The notes under the pieces: model-generated
Seen by the model: only the letters and a program-made list of their open reading frames with translations
Databases searched by the model: none
Told to the model about the DNA's origin: nothing
Assembly (NCBI RefSeq): GCF_900143235.1
Contig: NZ_FRDF01000017.1
Location: 23,425 to 87,424 of the forward strand
Direction: 5' to 3'
Origin: Erythrobacter sanguineus
GTDB lineage: Bacteria > Pseudomonadota > Alphaproteobacteria > Sphingomonadales > Sphingomonadaceae
DNA: 64,000 nt
Made by a program: the position numbers and the translations under genes
In this document: positions 1 to 8,842 of the stretch, piece after piece
Numbering within the stretch: the stretch's first letter is position 1
Layout: every line of letters starts with the position of its first letter

Positions 1-546
1 GCGAAGAAAAAGAACCTGCGCCTGCTCGAATCCGGCGCCCTGCCCGATCCGCGCCGGGGCGGCTTTGCGATGAAGACCATTGCAGGCGGCATGCTGATCC
101 AGTCGCGCGATGGCGGGGCGGTTTCGCGCGATGATCTGAAAGTCGTGACCAGCCGCGCACCCACGGATCAGGAACTGAAGGACTGCCTGTTCGCCTGGAC
201 CGTCGCCCGCCACGTCAAATCCAACGCCATCGTCTATGCCAAGGATGGCGCGACCGCCGGGATCGGGGCAGGCCAGATGAACCGCCGGGATTCGGCCCGG
301 ATTGCCGCAATCAAGGCGAAGGAAGCCGCCGAAACCTATGGCTGGGACGCCCCGCGCACCCATGGCAGCGCGGTGGCATCAGACGCCTTTTTCCCCTTTT
401 CCGACGGGCTGATTTCCGCTGCCGAGGCGGGCGCAACCGCCGTGATCCAGCCGGGCGGATCAATTCGCGATGACGAGGTGATCGCCGCTGCCGATGCCGC
501 AGGGCTGGCGATGGTTTTCACCGGGATGCGGCATTTCCGGCACTGA
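1..546 (+). CDS. purH: PurH, bifunctional AICAR transformylase/IMP cyclohydrolase (3' part)
   Basis: This is the C-terminal 181 residues of the enzyme catalysing the last two steps of purine (IMP) synthesis in the cytoplasm. The frame is open from base 1, so the gene begins upstream of the window. The visible part is the AICAR transformylase domain: it carries the VKSNAIV stretch followed by [17 protein letters not shown], then [10 protein letters not shown] and the [11 protein letters not shown] tail that ends this family, and it stops at the usual GMRHFRH terminus. The cyclohydrolase domain lies outside the window. Identification is from recalled family motifs and is very secure. Confidence 0.96.
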   Translation, partial: AKKKNLRLLESGALPDPRRGGFAMKTIAGGMLIQSRDGGAVSRDDLKVVTSRAPTDQELKDCLFAWTVARHVKSNAIVYAKDGATAGIGAGQMNRRDSARIAAIKAKEAAETYGWDAPRTHGSAVASDAFFPFSDGLISAAEAGATAVIQPGGSIRDDEVIAAADAAGLAMVFTGMRHFRH

Positions 547-554
547 TTGCTTTT

Positions 555-576
555 CGCTCGCCCCTCCGGGCGAGCG
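555..576 (+). terminator. GC-rich hairpin after purH
   Basis: A perfect 9-bp stem (555-563 with 568-576) with a CTCC loop starts 8 bases after the purH stop. No T-run follows it (four Ts precede it), so it is either a weak terminator or a structure that protects the 3' end. Confidence 0.4.
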
Positions 577-591
577 TCCTCGGCGCTGCTT

Positions 592-637
592 CCTCCCCTT
601 CAGAGGAGGGGGATCATGCGCAGCATGGTGGAGGGGC
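592..637. repeat. Intergenic palindromic repeat (REP-like)
   Basis: This stretch holds CCTCC/GGAGG arms around TTCAGA, then an ATGC-GCA-GCAT dyad and GGTGGAGGGG. From memory, closely similar elements (CCCTCCACCATGC followed by CCTCC arms) are scattered between genes in many Sphingomonadales genomes. It is not coding. I saw only this copy in the window, so the repeat assignment rests on recollection. Confidence 0.55.
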
Positions 638-823
638 GCGGGTTGCATCCCGCCGCACTCTGCGAACGGTTCGGCCCGGCGCATGGTTAATCGCAACTTT
701 TTCTCAGCAGCTCCGTAACTATGGCCGAAGTCCAACCTAATCCTGGCTGACCGCCATGTTCATCCCGCCGCAATTCGGCAGTGGGCAAAGACAGGCGGCA
801 ACCAACGAATCGCGAGCTTCCTG

Positions 824-1027
824 ATGCGCCTTGTCTCTTCCGATCTGATCCGCAATTTCTCGATCGGATTCGTGATCGCTGCGCTGCTGATTGCCGGGGC
901 CAATGCCGAAAGCTGGGGCGGGGAGCTGTCTTCGCCCGCGCAGGCAGCGCCGATGCCCAGGGCACCGCAGCCTTCGGCGGAATTCGTTATCCCCCCGGCC
1001 TCCCCGCCGGCGCAGGCACCCCGATGA
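824..1027 (+). CDS. Small exported or single-pass membrane protein of unknown function
   Basis: A 67-residue protein with an N-terminal hydrophobic segment (about residues 12-28, IGFVIAALLIAGANA) followed by a Pro/Ala-rich tail. The AGANA-ES junction could be a signal peptidase site, leaving a peptide of about 40 residues in the periplasm, or the segment may stay as an anchor. Its TGA overlaps the ATG of the downstream msrA (ATGA), which argues that it is translated and coupled to msrA. No function can be assigned. Confidence 0.6.
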   Translation: MRLVSSDLIRNFSIGFVIAALLIAGANAESWGGELSSPAQAAPMPRAPQPSAEFVIPPASPPAQAPR

Positions 1028-1707
1028 ACCGCATCGCTGCCCTGCTGCTGGCCGGATCGCTCGCCCTGTCGGCCTGCGCCGGCCCGGCCATCGCCGCTGA
1101 AGAACCGGTCAACGCCCCCGCTGCCACGCGCACCGCCAAGGAAACGAAAGGCCTCAGAACCGCGATTTTTGCGGGCGGCTGTTTCTGGGGCGTGGAGGGC
1201 GTGTTCAGTCATGTGAAGGGCGTGAAATCCGCCGTCGCGGGCTTTCATGGCGGCAATGCGGCCAGCGCGAAATATGATATCATCATCACTGGCGTCACCA
1301 ATCATGCCGAAGCGGTGAAGATCACCTATGATCCCGCGGTGGTGCGTTATGATGAACTGCTGCGCATCTTCTTCTCGGTGGTGGCCGATCCCACGTTGAA
1401 AAACCGCCAGGGCCCCGATGTCGGCGCGCATTATCGCAGCGCGCTGGTGCCGATGAACAAGGAACAGGCGGCGGTCGCGCGCGCCTATCTTGCGCAGCTG
1501 GGCAAGGCTGGCCTGTGGTCAAAGCCGATCGTCACCCGGATCGAACCTTACAAGGCGTTCTATCCGGCAGAGGGCTATCATCAGGATTTCATGGCAAAAA
1601 ACCCGCGGCACGGATATATCATGCGGTGGGATGCGCCCAAGGTCGCGGCATTGAAGGCGTTCTATCCCGATCATTACCGCGCCGCCTTCCTGCGCGACGC
1701 GCGCTGA
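1024..1707 (+). CDS. msrA: Peptide-methionine (S)-S-oxide reductase MsrA, exported
   Basis: MsrA reduces the S-epimer of methionine sulfoxide in oxidised proteins. The 227-residue product has an N-terminal signal with a lipobox-like LSAC (Cys18), then the catalytic GGCFWG motif (Cys53), the GVEGVFSHVKGV segment, HAEAVKITYDP and GYHQDFMAKNP near the C terminus. The start at 1024 is chosen because it overlaps the stop of the small gene upstream and gives a complete signal peptide; the frame is also open further upstream. An exported form suggests repair of envelope proteins. A secreted MsrB lies 14 kb away. Confidence 0.93.
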   Translation: MNRIAALLLAGSLALSACAGPAIAAEEPVNAPAATRTAKETKGLRTAIFAGGCFWGVEGVFSHVKGVKSAVAGFHGGNAASAKYDIIITGVTNHAEAVKITYDPAVVRYDELLRIFFSVVADPTLKNRQGPDVGAHYRSALVPMNKEQAAVARAYLAQLGKAGLWSKPIVTRIEPYKAFYPAEGYHQDFMAKNPRHGYIMRWDAPKVAALKAFYPDHYRAAFLRDAR

Positions 1708-1756
1708 GCGCGCTTGTCGCTGGCGCAATGCCCGCGATGCGCCTATATTCGAAAGA

Positions 1757-2227
1757 ATGGGAAAGCACGCACATGGCCATGCGCACCACGAACTGGACGG
1801 GCGCAACCTGATCGAAGCTGCCGCGCACGCGCTGATCGCGGCGGGCGAGCAGTGGACCACCATGCGTGAGACGGTGTTTGCCGAACTCGCGCGGCATGAT
1901 CGCCCGGTCTCGGCCTATGACATTGCCGATAATCTTTCGGCGGCGCGCGGCAAGCGGGTGGCGCCCAATTCGGTCTACCGTATCCTTGATGTGTTCGTGG
2001 CAAACAACCTCGCGATGCGGGTTGAAAGCGCCAATGCCTATCTCGCCAACACCCATCCCGGCTGCGCGCATGACTGTATTTTTCTGGTCTGTGACGAATG
2101 CGGCGAGGCTGCGCATATTGACGATGAAGACGTCAGCCGCAGCGTCCGCGCCATTGCCGCGGCCCGCCAGTTCAAGGCGGAGCGTCCGGTGCTGGAAATC
2201 CGCGGCCTGTGCAAAAGCTGCACCTGA
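1757..2227 (+). CDS. Fur-family regulator, Zur-like
   Basis: A 156-residue metal-responsive repressor. The N terminus is histidine-rich (GKHAHGHAHH), followed by the winged-helix domain with the RPVSAYDI and APNSVYRILD segments that form the DNA-recognition region, then the metal/dimerisation part. Two CxxC pairs, CDEC (about residue 112) and CKSC at the extreme C terminus, match the structural zinc site of Zur/Fur proteins. The order and the short length fit Zur better than Fur. Zinc uptake genes are not adjacent, so the metal remains an inference. Confidence 0.85.
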   Translation: MGKHAHGHAHHELDGRNLIEAAAHALIAAGEQWTTMRETVFAELARHDRPVSAYDIADNLSAARGKRVAPNSVYRILDVFVANNLAMRVESANAYLANTHPGCAHDCIFLVCDECGEAAHIDDEDVSRSVRAIAAARQFKAERPVLEIRGLCKSCT

Positions 2228-2349
2228 CCGGCGCGGCGGTTTCCTACAGGCCTTGCAGCGGGTAGAAGCGAGCTATGAAGCTTCCCGTCTTTCTGGCCCG
2301 TCTGCCTTCCCGTTCGCGGCCCGGCGACAGGCCGGTTTTCTGTTCCTGA

Positions 2350-2373
2350 ACAGTGTCTCATGTGTCTCCAACA
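2350..2373. repeat. 24-bp intergenic repeat, copy 1
   Basis: A 24-bp sequence identical to 47964-47987. Its core is a direct repeat of the heptamer GTGTCTC separated by AT, followed by CCAACA. This copy sits between the Zur-like gene and dxs, both rightward. The flanks are also loosely alike (a T-rich run about 10 bases before each copy). Function unknown; candidates are a protein-binding site or a dispersed repeat family. Confidence 0.7.
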
Positions 2374-2473
2374 GGGCGCGTGCGTGCTGCTCGTCACACG
2401 GCCTGCCGGGGCCTGTTTGATCCTCATCAAGCCTGCATCGACAGGCTCGTTTTCAGTGTGTAAGCTTTAAAAC

Positions 2474-4396
2474 ATGACACAACCGCCTTACACCCCTTTG
2501 CTCGATCAGGTTGACACGCCTGATGACCTGCGCCGCCTCAAGCACGAGCAGCTTCGCCAGCTGGCCGACGAACTCCGCGCCGAAATGATCGACGCGGTCA
2601 GCACGTCGGGCGGACATCTGGGATCCGGGCTTGGCGTGGTCGAACTGACGGTTGCGATCCACTATGTCTTCAACACCCCGGAAGACAAGCTGGTGTGGGA
2701 TGTCGGGCACCAGTGCTATCCGCACAAGATCATCACCGGGCGGCGCGACCGGATTCGCACGCTGCGCCAGGGCGGCGGGCTGTCCGGCTTCACCAAGCGT
2801 TCGGAAAGCGAATATGACCCGTTCGGCGCGGCGCATTCCTCCACCTCGATTTCGGCGGCACTCGGCTTTGCCATCGGCAACAAGCTGCAAGGCAAGGCAG
2901 GGCGCGGGATCGCGGTGATCGGCGATGGCTCGATGAGCGCAGGCATGGCCTATGAGGCGATGAACAACGCATCCCAGGCTGGCAATCGGCTTGTGGTGAT
3001 CCTCAATGATAATGACATGTCGATTGCCCCGCCGGTGGGCGGGCTGTCGGCCTATCTGGCGCGCATGGTGTCTTCGAGCGAATATCTCGGGATCCGCAGC
3101 CTCGCCAGCCGTGCGGTCAAGAAGCTGAGCCGCCGGATGCACGATACCATCGGCAAGGCCGAGGAATTCACCCGCGGCATGGTGACCGGCGGGACGCTGT
3201 TTGAAGAACTGGGCTTCTACTATGTCGGCCCGATCGACGGGCACAATCTCGATCATCTGCTGCCGGTGCTGGAAAACGTGCGCGACACGTCCGAAGGCCC
3301 GGTGCTGATCCATGTCGTGACCGAAAAGGGCAAAGGCTATGCCCCGGCGGAAAACAGCGACGACAAGTATCACGGCGTTCCCAAGTTCGACGTCATCACC
3401 GGCGAGAAGAAGAAGGGCGCAGCCGGGCCGCCTGCCTATCAGGACGTGTTCGGTGAAACTCTGGCCAAGCTGGCCGAGACCGATCCGCGCATCTGCGCCA
3501 TCACCGCCGCCATGCCGTCCGGCACCGGGGTCGACAAGTTCGCCAAGGCGCATCCTGCCCGCACTTTCGATGTCGGCATCGCGGAACAGCACGCGGTGAC
3601 CTTTGCCGCGGGGATGGCAGCCGAAGGCATGCGGCCTTTCGCGGCGATCTATTCCACCTTCCTCCAGCGCGCCTATGATCAGGTGGTGCATGATGTGTGC
3701 ATCCAGAACCTGCCCGTGCGTTTTGCGATCGACCGCGCCGGGCTGGTCGGGGCCGACGGGGCCACGCATGCGGGCAGCTTTGACGTCACCTATCTTGCCA
3801 CCCTGCCCAACATGGTGGTGATGGCCGCCGCCGACGAGGCGGAGCTGGTCCACATGACCTATACCGCGGTCGAACATGATTCCGGCCCGATTGCCTTCCG
3901 CTATCCGCGCGGCAGCGGCACCGGGGTTCCCCTGCCGGAGGTTCCGCAGAAGCTCGAAATCGGCAAGGGGCGGCTGGTGCGCGAAGGCACGAAGGTCGCG
4001 ATCCTGTCACTCGGGCCGCGTCTGGCCGAAGCGTTGAAGGCGGCTGACCAGCTGGAGGCCAAGGGGCTTTCAACCACCGTCGCCGACATGCGCTTTGTCA
4101 AGCCATTGGACGAGGACCTGATCGCCCGCCTGATGCGCACGCATGAAGTGGTGGTGACGATCGAGGAAGGCGCGATCGGCGGCCTCGGCGCGCATGTGCT
4201 GACCTATGCCTCCGACGAAGGCCTGACCGATGCCGGGCTGAAGGTGCGCACCATGCGCCTGCCCGATAGTTTCATCGATCAGGACGATCCGGTGAAGCAG
4301 TATGACGAGGCCCGCCTCAATGCCCCGCACATCGTCGAGACGGTGCTGAAGGCGCTGAAGCACAATTCCGCCGCGATCGAGGAAGCGCGGGCGTAA
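2474..4396 (+). CDS. dxs: 1-deoxy-D-xylulose-5-phosphate synthase
   Basis: DXS condenses pyruvate and glyceraldehyde 3-phosphate with loss of CO2, the first step of the MEP isoprenoid pathway and also a source of thiamine and pyridoxal precursors. The 640-residue length is standard. Visible motifs are [15 protein letters not shown] and [12 protein letters not shown] near the N terminus, the thiamine diphosphate site [16 protein letters not shown], then GPIDGHN, the transketolase core [16 protein letters not shown] and [15 protein letters not shown], and the C-terminal EEGAIGGLG segment. It stands alone between an intergenic region with a 24-bp repeat and the convergent mlaA gene. Confidence 0.98.
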   Translation: MTQPPYTPLLDQVDTPDDLRRLKHEQLRQLADELRAEMIDAVSTSGGHLGSGLGVVELTVAIHYVFNTPEDKLVWDVGHQCYPHKIITGRRDRIRTLRQGGGLSGFTKRSESEYDPFGAAHSSTSISAALGFAIGNKLQGKAGRGIAVIGDGSMSAGMAYEAMNNASQAGNRLVVILNDNDMSIAPPVGGLSAYLARMVSSSEYLGIRSLASRAVKKLSRRMHDTIGKAEEFTRGMVTGGTLFEELGFYYVGPIDGHNLDHLLPVLENVRDTSEGPVLIHVVTEKGKGYAPAENSDDKYHGVPKFDVITGEKKKGAAGPPAYQDVFGETLAKLAETDPRICAITAAMPSGTGVDKFAKAHPARTFDVGIAEQHAVTFAAGMAAEGMRPFAAIYSTFLQRAYDQVVHDVCIQNLPVRFAIDRAGLVGADGATHAGSFDVTYLATLPNMVVMAAADEAELVHMTYTAVEHDSGPIAFRYPRGSGTGVPLPEVPQKLEIGKGRLVREGTKVAILSLGPRLAEALKAADQLEAKGLSTTVADMRFVKPLDEDLIARLMRTHEVVVTIEEGAIGGLGAHVLTYASDEGLTDAGLKVRTMRLPDSFIDQDDPVKQYDEARLNAPHIVETVLKALKHNSAAIEEARA

Positions 4397-4397
4397 G

Positions 4398-5405
4398 TCA
4401 GCGGGTTGCCGGAATGCTCCGCGCGGTAAGCTGGATCCGCTCGATAAGAGCGCGCGGCGTCGGGGGCGGCGCGCTGGCTTGCGGATCGGGGGGTTCGGCG
4501 GAGGGGTCGATCTCCGTCGCAGTCTGGGGCGGAGATGCGGTGTCGTCCACCACCTCGCCCTTCAATGCGGCGATCTCGCGTTCGCGCATGGCGAGGTAGG
4601 TGTCGCGGCGCATCGCGTAGGGATCATCCGAAGCGGCGATCTCCTGCAATTCCGCGTCGAATTCCAGCCGCTGATCGAGCCCGTTCACCACGAAATAGGT
4701 CGCCGCATAGGCCGGACGATTGAAGGGCCGCCCCACCGCCACCGGCAACAGCAGCTGATCGAGCGTGCTGCCGACAAGATCGCGCACCGAGGTCGCGCCG
4801 GTCACCGGCAGATAGAGATAGGCCCCCGGCCCGGCCCCGTAATACCCCATCGTGTTGGCAAAGCCGTTGCGGCGATACGGCAGACCGATCCCCGGCTTGC
4901 CCGCGATGTCGACCAGCCCGCCCAGTCCCAGCGTCGAATTGATCGCCAACCGCCCGAGTGTCTCGACCGCCTTGCCGACCTTGCCTTGCAACAGGAAGTT
5001 CAATGCGTTGCTTGGCTCGCCAAGATTGCGCACGACATTGCCGAGGCCATCGCGCAGCGGTTCGGGCAGTCCGTCGCGGTAGGCATAGGCGACCGGTTCG
5101 ACCAGCGCCTGGTCAACCGCCTGGGTGATGCGGTAGCTTTCGGCGTTGAGCTTTTCGACCGGGTCACCTTCGGGCGGGCCGTAGCTGCCTTCGATGATGA
5201 TCTCGCCGCTTTCCTCGATCGGCGCACCTTCACCGGGCGACGTCGGCTCAACTTCAGAAGACGTCTGTTCGCCTTCGGCGTGCTGCAACGACCATGCCAG
5301 CGCGGAGACAGGCAGCGGCTCGGGTGCTTGCGCCGGTACGCCCGGCAGCGCCAGCGCCGCGCTCAGGAGCGGCTGGGAAACAGTGAAAAGTGCGAGGTTC
5401 GACAT
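4398..5405 (-). CDS. mlaA: MlaA/VacJ family phospholipid-transport protein
   Basis: The 335-residue product matches MlaA, which removes misplaced phospholipids from the outer leaflet of the outer membrane and hands them to the Mla pathway. Family features seen are NRxxY-like SYRITQAVD, PEPLRDGLGNVVRNLGEPSNALNFLLQGK, GRLAINSTLGLGGLVDIA and the GAGPGAYLYLPVTGATSVRDLVG segment. The N terminus looks like a signal peptide, but it has no lipobox cysteine, so unlike VacJ this copy is probably not a lipoprotein. There is an acidic insertion around residues 45-75 and a Pro-rich tail. It converges on dxs with one base between the stops. Confidence 0.9.
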   Translation of the reverse strand: MSNLALFTVSQPLLSAALALPGVPAQAPEPLPVSALAWSLQHAEGEQTSSEVEPTSPGEGAPIEESGEIIIEGSYGPPEGDPVEKLNAESYRITQAVDQALVEPVAYAYRDGLPEPLRDGLGNVVRNLGEPSNALNFLLQGKVGKAVETLGRLAINSTLGLGGLVDIAGKPGIGLPYRRNGFANTMGYYGAGPGAYLYLPVTGATSVRDLVGSTLDQLLLPVAVGRPFNRPAYAATYFVVNGLDQRLEFDAELQEIAASDDPYAMRRDTYLAMREREIAALKGEVVDDTASPPQTATEIDPSAEPPDPQASAPPPTPRALIERIQLTARSIPATR

Positions 5406-5482
5406 ACCATTCCTTTGTTTCCTCGTTGCCCCCCCCTGTCTATACGCAAGCTGAATTCTCCATCGTAAAAGTGCAAGGTGCC

Positions 5483-6280
5483 ATGTCCCTGATCCAGATT
5501 GCCCGCGAAGGCCCCGTTACCATCCTCACGCTTGACCGGGCGGATACCATGAACCCGCTGGGCGCGCCCGGCGACGGGGATGAGTTCGTCCGGGTGGCGA
5601 ACGCGATCAACCGCGATATGGAGTGCCGGGTGGTTATTCTGACCGGCGCGGGCCGCGCGTTCAGCGCGGGCGGCGATATCAAGGCGATGCGGGACAAGAC
5701 CGGCACCTTCGGCGGCACCACCCCTGCAATTTCAGATGGTTATCGCGACAACATCCACCTGATGCTGCGCGCTCTTTACGGGTTGCGGGTGCCGGTGATT
5801 GCGGCGGTGAACGGCCCGGCGATCGGTCTGGGCTGCGATGTCGCCTGCCTCGCCGATATCCGCATTGCCAGCGAGAATGCGAAATTCGGGGTGACCTTCC
5901 TCAAGCTCGGCATCATCCCCGGTGATGGCGGCACATGGATCCTGCCGCGCGTGATCGGGATGAGCCGTGCGGCGGAACTGTTCTACACCGGCGATGTGAT
6001 CGACGCCGCCACCGCGAAGGACTGGGGCCTGGTCAGCCGGGTGGTCGCACCGGATGCGCTGATGGACGAAGCCCGCGCGCTGGCGGGGCGCATCGCCTTG
6101 CTTCCCCCCCATTCGCTGCGCCACACCAAGAACCTGCTGCGCCAAGGCCAGCAGACCAGCTATGATACGGCGCTGGAACTTGCGGCCAATACGCAGGCGA
6201 TGATGCACACCACAGCCGACCATGCCGAAGGGGTGGCGGCGCTGATCGAAAAGCGCAGCGCGGTCTTCAAGGGCGAATAG
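5483..6280 (+). CDS. Enoyl-CoA hydratase/isomerase family protein
   Basis: A 265-residue crotonase-fold enzyme likely to act on CoA thioesters in beta-oxidation or a related degradation path. The oxyanion-hole segments are present: AGRAFSAGGDIKAMRD and AVNGPAIGLGCDVACLADIRIAS, followed by FGVTFLKLGIIPGDGGTWILPRVIG, whose Gly-Asp-Gly replaces the first catalytic Glu region of some hydratases. The start at 5483 follows AAGGTG and gives the normal family N terminus; the frame runs open further upstream. Exact substrate cannot be told. Confidence 0.9.
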   Translation: MSLIQIAREGPVTILTLDRADTMNPLGAPGDGDEFVRVANAINRDMECRVVILTGAGRAFSAGGDIKAMRDKTGTFGGTTPAISDGYRDNIHLMLRALYGLRVPVIAAVNGPAIGLGCDVACLADIRIASENAKFGVTFLKLGIIPGDGGTWILPRVIGMSRAAELFYTGDVIDAATAKDWGLVSRVVAPDALMDEARALAGRIALLPPHSLRHTKNLLRQGQQTSYDTALELAANTQAMMHTTADHAEGVAALIEKRSAVFKGE

Positions 6281-6289
6281 CAGCGCGCC

Positions 6290-6967
6290 TCAGCCGAGCC
6301 ACTTCCACACACCGGCCGGAATGCCTGCCAGCCACAGGTGGAGCCAGCTGAAGCCGAGGAACAGCGCCAGCCCCACACCCAGCGGCACCGGGCCGACCAA
6401 CAAGAGCTTGCCCCAGCGCGGCCAGTAACTGGTCTTGCTTTCCCATTCGGCCCAGGCGTCGCCCATCAACACCTCTTTCTTGGCGTCCTGCATCCGCGCG
6501 CCGACCAGCGCGAGGATCCCCATGGCCAGCGCCACGATCAGAGTGCGGATGCTCCACCACAGAACGATGTGCGAGAGTGCCCACAGGCCAATGCCCCACA
6601 TCATCGGGTGGCGTGTTACCGTGAATACGCCGCGCGGGGTCGCGCGGGCCTGCGCTTCGGCCATCGGGGTCGGCAGCGCGGGGTTGCCGATCAGCGAGCC
6701 TGCCAGCAGGATCATTGCGGGGATCGTCAGCGCCGTGGCGATGATCCAGCCGATTGTGCCCGAACCGGGCAAGTCGGCGGGCGGCGCGGCCTTGAAGGCA
6801 AAGTAAACCCACGCCAGCGTCGCGACGCTGACCAACGTATAGGCAATCTGGAAGCCGCCCGCCCCCATCGCCTTGACCATCGGCGCCCGCAATGGATGCG
6901 ACATGGCGAAATGCGATCCGACAAAGGCGACATTGGCCGCAATCAGACCCGACAAGGCTTCGTTCAT
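6290..6967 (-). CDS. NnrU family membrane protein
   Basis: A 225-residue integral membrane protein with about six hydrophobic segments. The motif VTRHPMMWGIGLWALSHI is the signature shared by NnrU and isoprenylcysteine methyltransferase-like proteins, and the conserved AWAEWESKTSYWP stretch follows. NnrU was named from nitrogen-oxide metabolism, but most homologues have no proven role. The start at 6967 is preferred over an upstream in-frame ATG because GGAGGTG lies just before it. It is the last gene of the leftward operon that begins at 10272. Confidence 0.85.
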   Translation of the reverse strand: MNEALSGLIAANVAFVGSHFAMSHPLRAPMVKAMGAGGFQIAYTLVSVATLAWVYFAFKAAPPADLPGSGTIGWIIATALTIPAMILLAGSLIGNPALPTPMAEAQARATPRGVFTVTRHPMMWGIGLWALSHIVLWWSIRTLIVALAMGILALVGARMQDAKKEVLMGDAWAEWESKTSYWPRWGKLLLVGPVPLGVGLALFLGFSWLHLWLAGIPAGVWKWLG

Positions 6968-7010
6968 CACCCGCACCTCCCGCAAGCACGTTCCCCAACC
7001 ATGGGGCAGC

Positions 7011-7523
7011 CTAATCTTCAATTGCGATCAGTTCCACCTTGAAGACGAGCGTCGCATTGCCCGGAATGGGACCGCGTCCGACCGGGCCGTAGGCGAGGTT
7101 CGAGGGAATCGCGATCTCGATGATCTCGCCCACACCCATCTGCGGGATGGCACGCTGCCAACCTTCAACCAGCCGGCCCAGCGAGAAAGTCGCCGGACTG
7201 CCGCGCTGATAGGAACTGTCGAACACCGTGCCATCGAGCAATCGCCCTTCGTAATGGACAGTGATCCGGTCAGCGACGGTCGGCTTGCGGTCCGATGCAA
7301 GGTAGCGGATCCAGCGCCAGCGCACGCCGCCTTCGACAAAATGCCACCCATCCCCGGCAGTCAGGCCGAGCAGATAGATCTGCTGTTGTGAGTGCCAGGC
7401 CGGGCTTTGCGCATCGGGGTTCGCGCCGGCGTCGTTCGGCCCGGCTTGCGCAAAGGCTGGCTGAACGGCGAACAGCGGCGAGGCAGCAAGGGCTGCGGCG
7501 AGCAGTTTCGCGGGCAACCGCAT
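7011..7523 (-). CDS. FKBP-type peptidyl-prolyl cis-trans isomerase, secreted
   Basis: A 170-residue protein with a signal peptide (cleavage probably after FAVQPAFAQA) and one FKBP domain. The domain shows ITVHYEGRLLDGTVFDSSYQRG, LVEGWQRAIPQMGVGE and IPSNLAYGPVGRGPIPGNATLVFKVELI, the usual FKBP order. It should catalyse prolyl isomerisation during folding of exported proteins. Its ATG overlaps the stop of the upstream amidohydrolase gene (TAATG), so the two are translationally coupled. Confidence 0.93.
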   Translation of the reverse strand: MRLPAKLLAAALAASPLFAVQPAFAQAGPNDAGANPDAQSPAWHSQQQIYLLGLTAGDGWHFVEGGVRWRWIRYLASDRKPTVADRITVHYEGRLLDGTVFDSSYQRGSPATFSLGRLVEGWQRAIPQMGVGEIIEIAIPSNLAYGPVGRGPIPGNATLVFKVELIAIED

Positions 7524-8842
7524 TACCAGTCGTAAGCCTTGGGCAGTTCGCTTTCGTCCAGATCGCGGTAACGGTTTCGCAAGCCGCTCTGGTGGCTTTC
7601 AAGGCTTTGTTCGACCCCGCCGATGAAGACCCGTGTGGGAACGCTTCCCACTTCAAGCGGGTCACCGTCCCACAATACCACATCGCCCAGCGCCCCCGGC
7701 TTCAGCACCCCGGCCTTGCCGCCCATGCCGCTGATTTCGGCAGGGACGGAACTGATCGCGGCAAAGGCCTTGCCCCATTCCATCCCGGTTGCGCCGGGAA
7801 CACGGGTGAGCGCGACCAGATTGCCCGCCACCTGTTGCAAACGGCGCGGATCCTTCATGGTCGCGGCGTTGATCGCAACCTTCACGCCCGCGCGTGCCAA
7901 CCTTCCGGCGTTGCTCTGGGTTGCGCCAAGCTGTTCGAAGGTGTCGGGCAGATCGATCAGGCCATTGGCAATCACCGGCACGCCCGCCGCGGCGATCTCG
8001 CTCGCCACCAGCCAGCCCTCGGTCACGCCGACCAGCACCAAGTCGAGCTTTGGAAACTCGGACGTGAGCGCGAGCACGGCGCGAATATCGGCCGCCCGTT
8101 CAACCGCGACATAAAGCTTCTGCCGCCCGGTCACCACCGGCACCAACGCTTCGGCATCAAAGCGGCTCAGCAGCACTTCGTCATCCTTGACGATTTCTGT
8201 GGTCTGCGGCGTTCCGCTTGCGCCGACCAGCGCCTGCGCTTCGCGCAGGCTCGCGCGCAGCAGCGTGTGTGCCGCCGCACGGCTGCCGCCCGCAAGCCGT
8301 GCTCCGCCTTCGCCGAGGTTGACCATCTGGAACGCCCGCGCCTGCATCACGGCGCGGGAATCCCCATCCAGATCGATGATCGCTCCCTGCCCGGCAAAGA
8401 TCGAACCGGCCGGCACCGTGGTGGTTGCCGCGCGGGTGATTCCGGCAGCACGATGCACGAGAATGTGCTGCGAGGAGGGGTTGATCGCGGTCGCCGCATC
8501 CAGCGCCGCGCTGAAGGGGGCGCCGCGTGCACGGGTATCGTTCGAATCGCTCACCGCCGAAACATCCATGAGGCCGAGCGAGGTGATGGTCGCGAAGATG
8601 CCGGGCGTGACCCATGCTCCGCCCGCATCAACCGAACTGCCCGTTGCCGGAGCGCCCGCAGCGGCGCCGGCATAGACCACGCTGCCGCCGCGCACGATCA
8701 CGGTGCCGCCTTCGATCGGGGCGCCGCCATCGCCCAGCACCAGCCGGGCATTGGTGATGGTCACATCCTGCGCCAGCGCCGGGGAGGTCATGGCAGCGAA
8801 AACGGCAAGGGCGCTCAGGCCGCAGCTCGCAAACCGCTTCAT
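7523..8842 (-). CDS. Secreted amidohydrolase family protein (smaller of a pair)
   Basis: A 439-residue protein with a clear signal peptide (LSALAVFAAMTSPALAQ). The N-terminal beta-sandwich segments and the C-terminal GALGDVVLWDGDPLEVGSVPTRVFIGG strand match imidazolonepropionase-like amidohydrolases. The usual first metal motif HxH is not visible after VTPGIFATIT, where it reads ITSLGLM, and few histidines occur in the metal positions. It may therefore be an inactive partner of the neighbouring, complete amidohydrolase, with which it overlaps by 4 bases (ATGA). Confidence 0.82.
   Translation of the reverse strand: MKRFASCGLSALAVFAAMTSPALAQDVTITNARLVLGDGGAPIEGGTVIVRGGSVVYAGAAAGAPATGSSVDAGGAWVTPGIFATITSLGLMDVSAVSDSNDTRARGAPFSAALDAATAINPSSQHILVHRAAGITRAATTTVPAGSIFAGQGAIIDLDGDSRAVMQARAFQMVNLGEGGARLAGGSRAAAHTLLRASLREAQALVGASGTPQTTEIVKDDEVLLSRFDAEALVPVVTGRQKLYVAVERAADIRAVLALTSEFPKLDLVLVGVTEGWLVASEIAAAGVPVIANGLIDLPDTFEQLGATQSNAGRLARAGVKVAINAATMKDPRRLQQVAGNLVALTRVPGATGMEWGKAFAAISSVPAEISGMGGKAGVLKPGALGDVVLWDGDPLEVGSVPTRVFIGGVEQSLESHQSGLRNRYRDLDESELPKAYDW

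Noticed and set aside
2453..3877. 474-residue leftward open frame
   Set aside because: Antisense to dxs, no motif, atypical composition.
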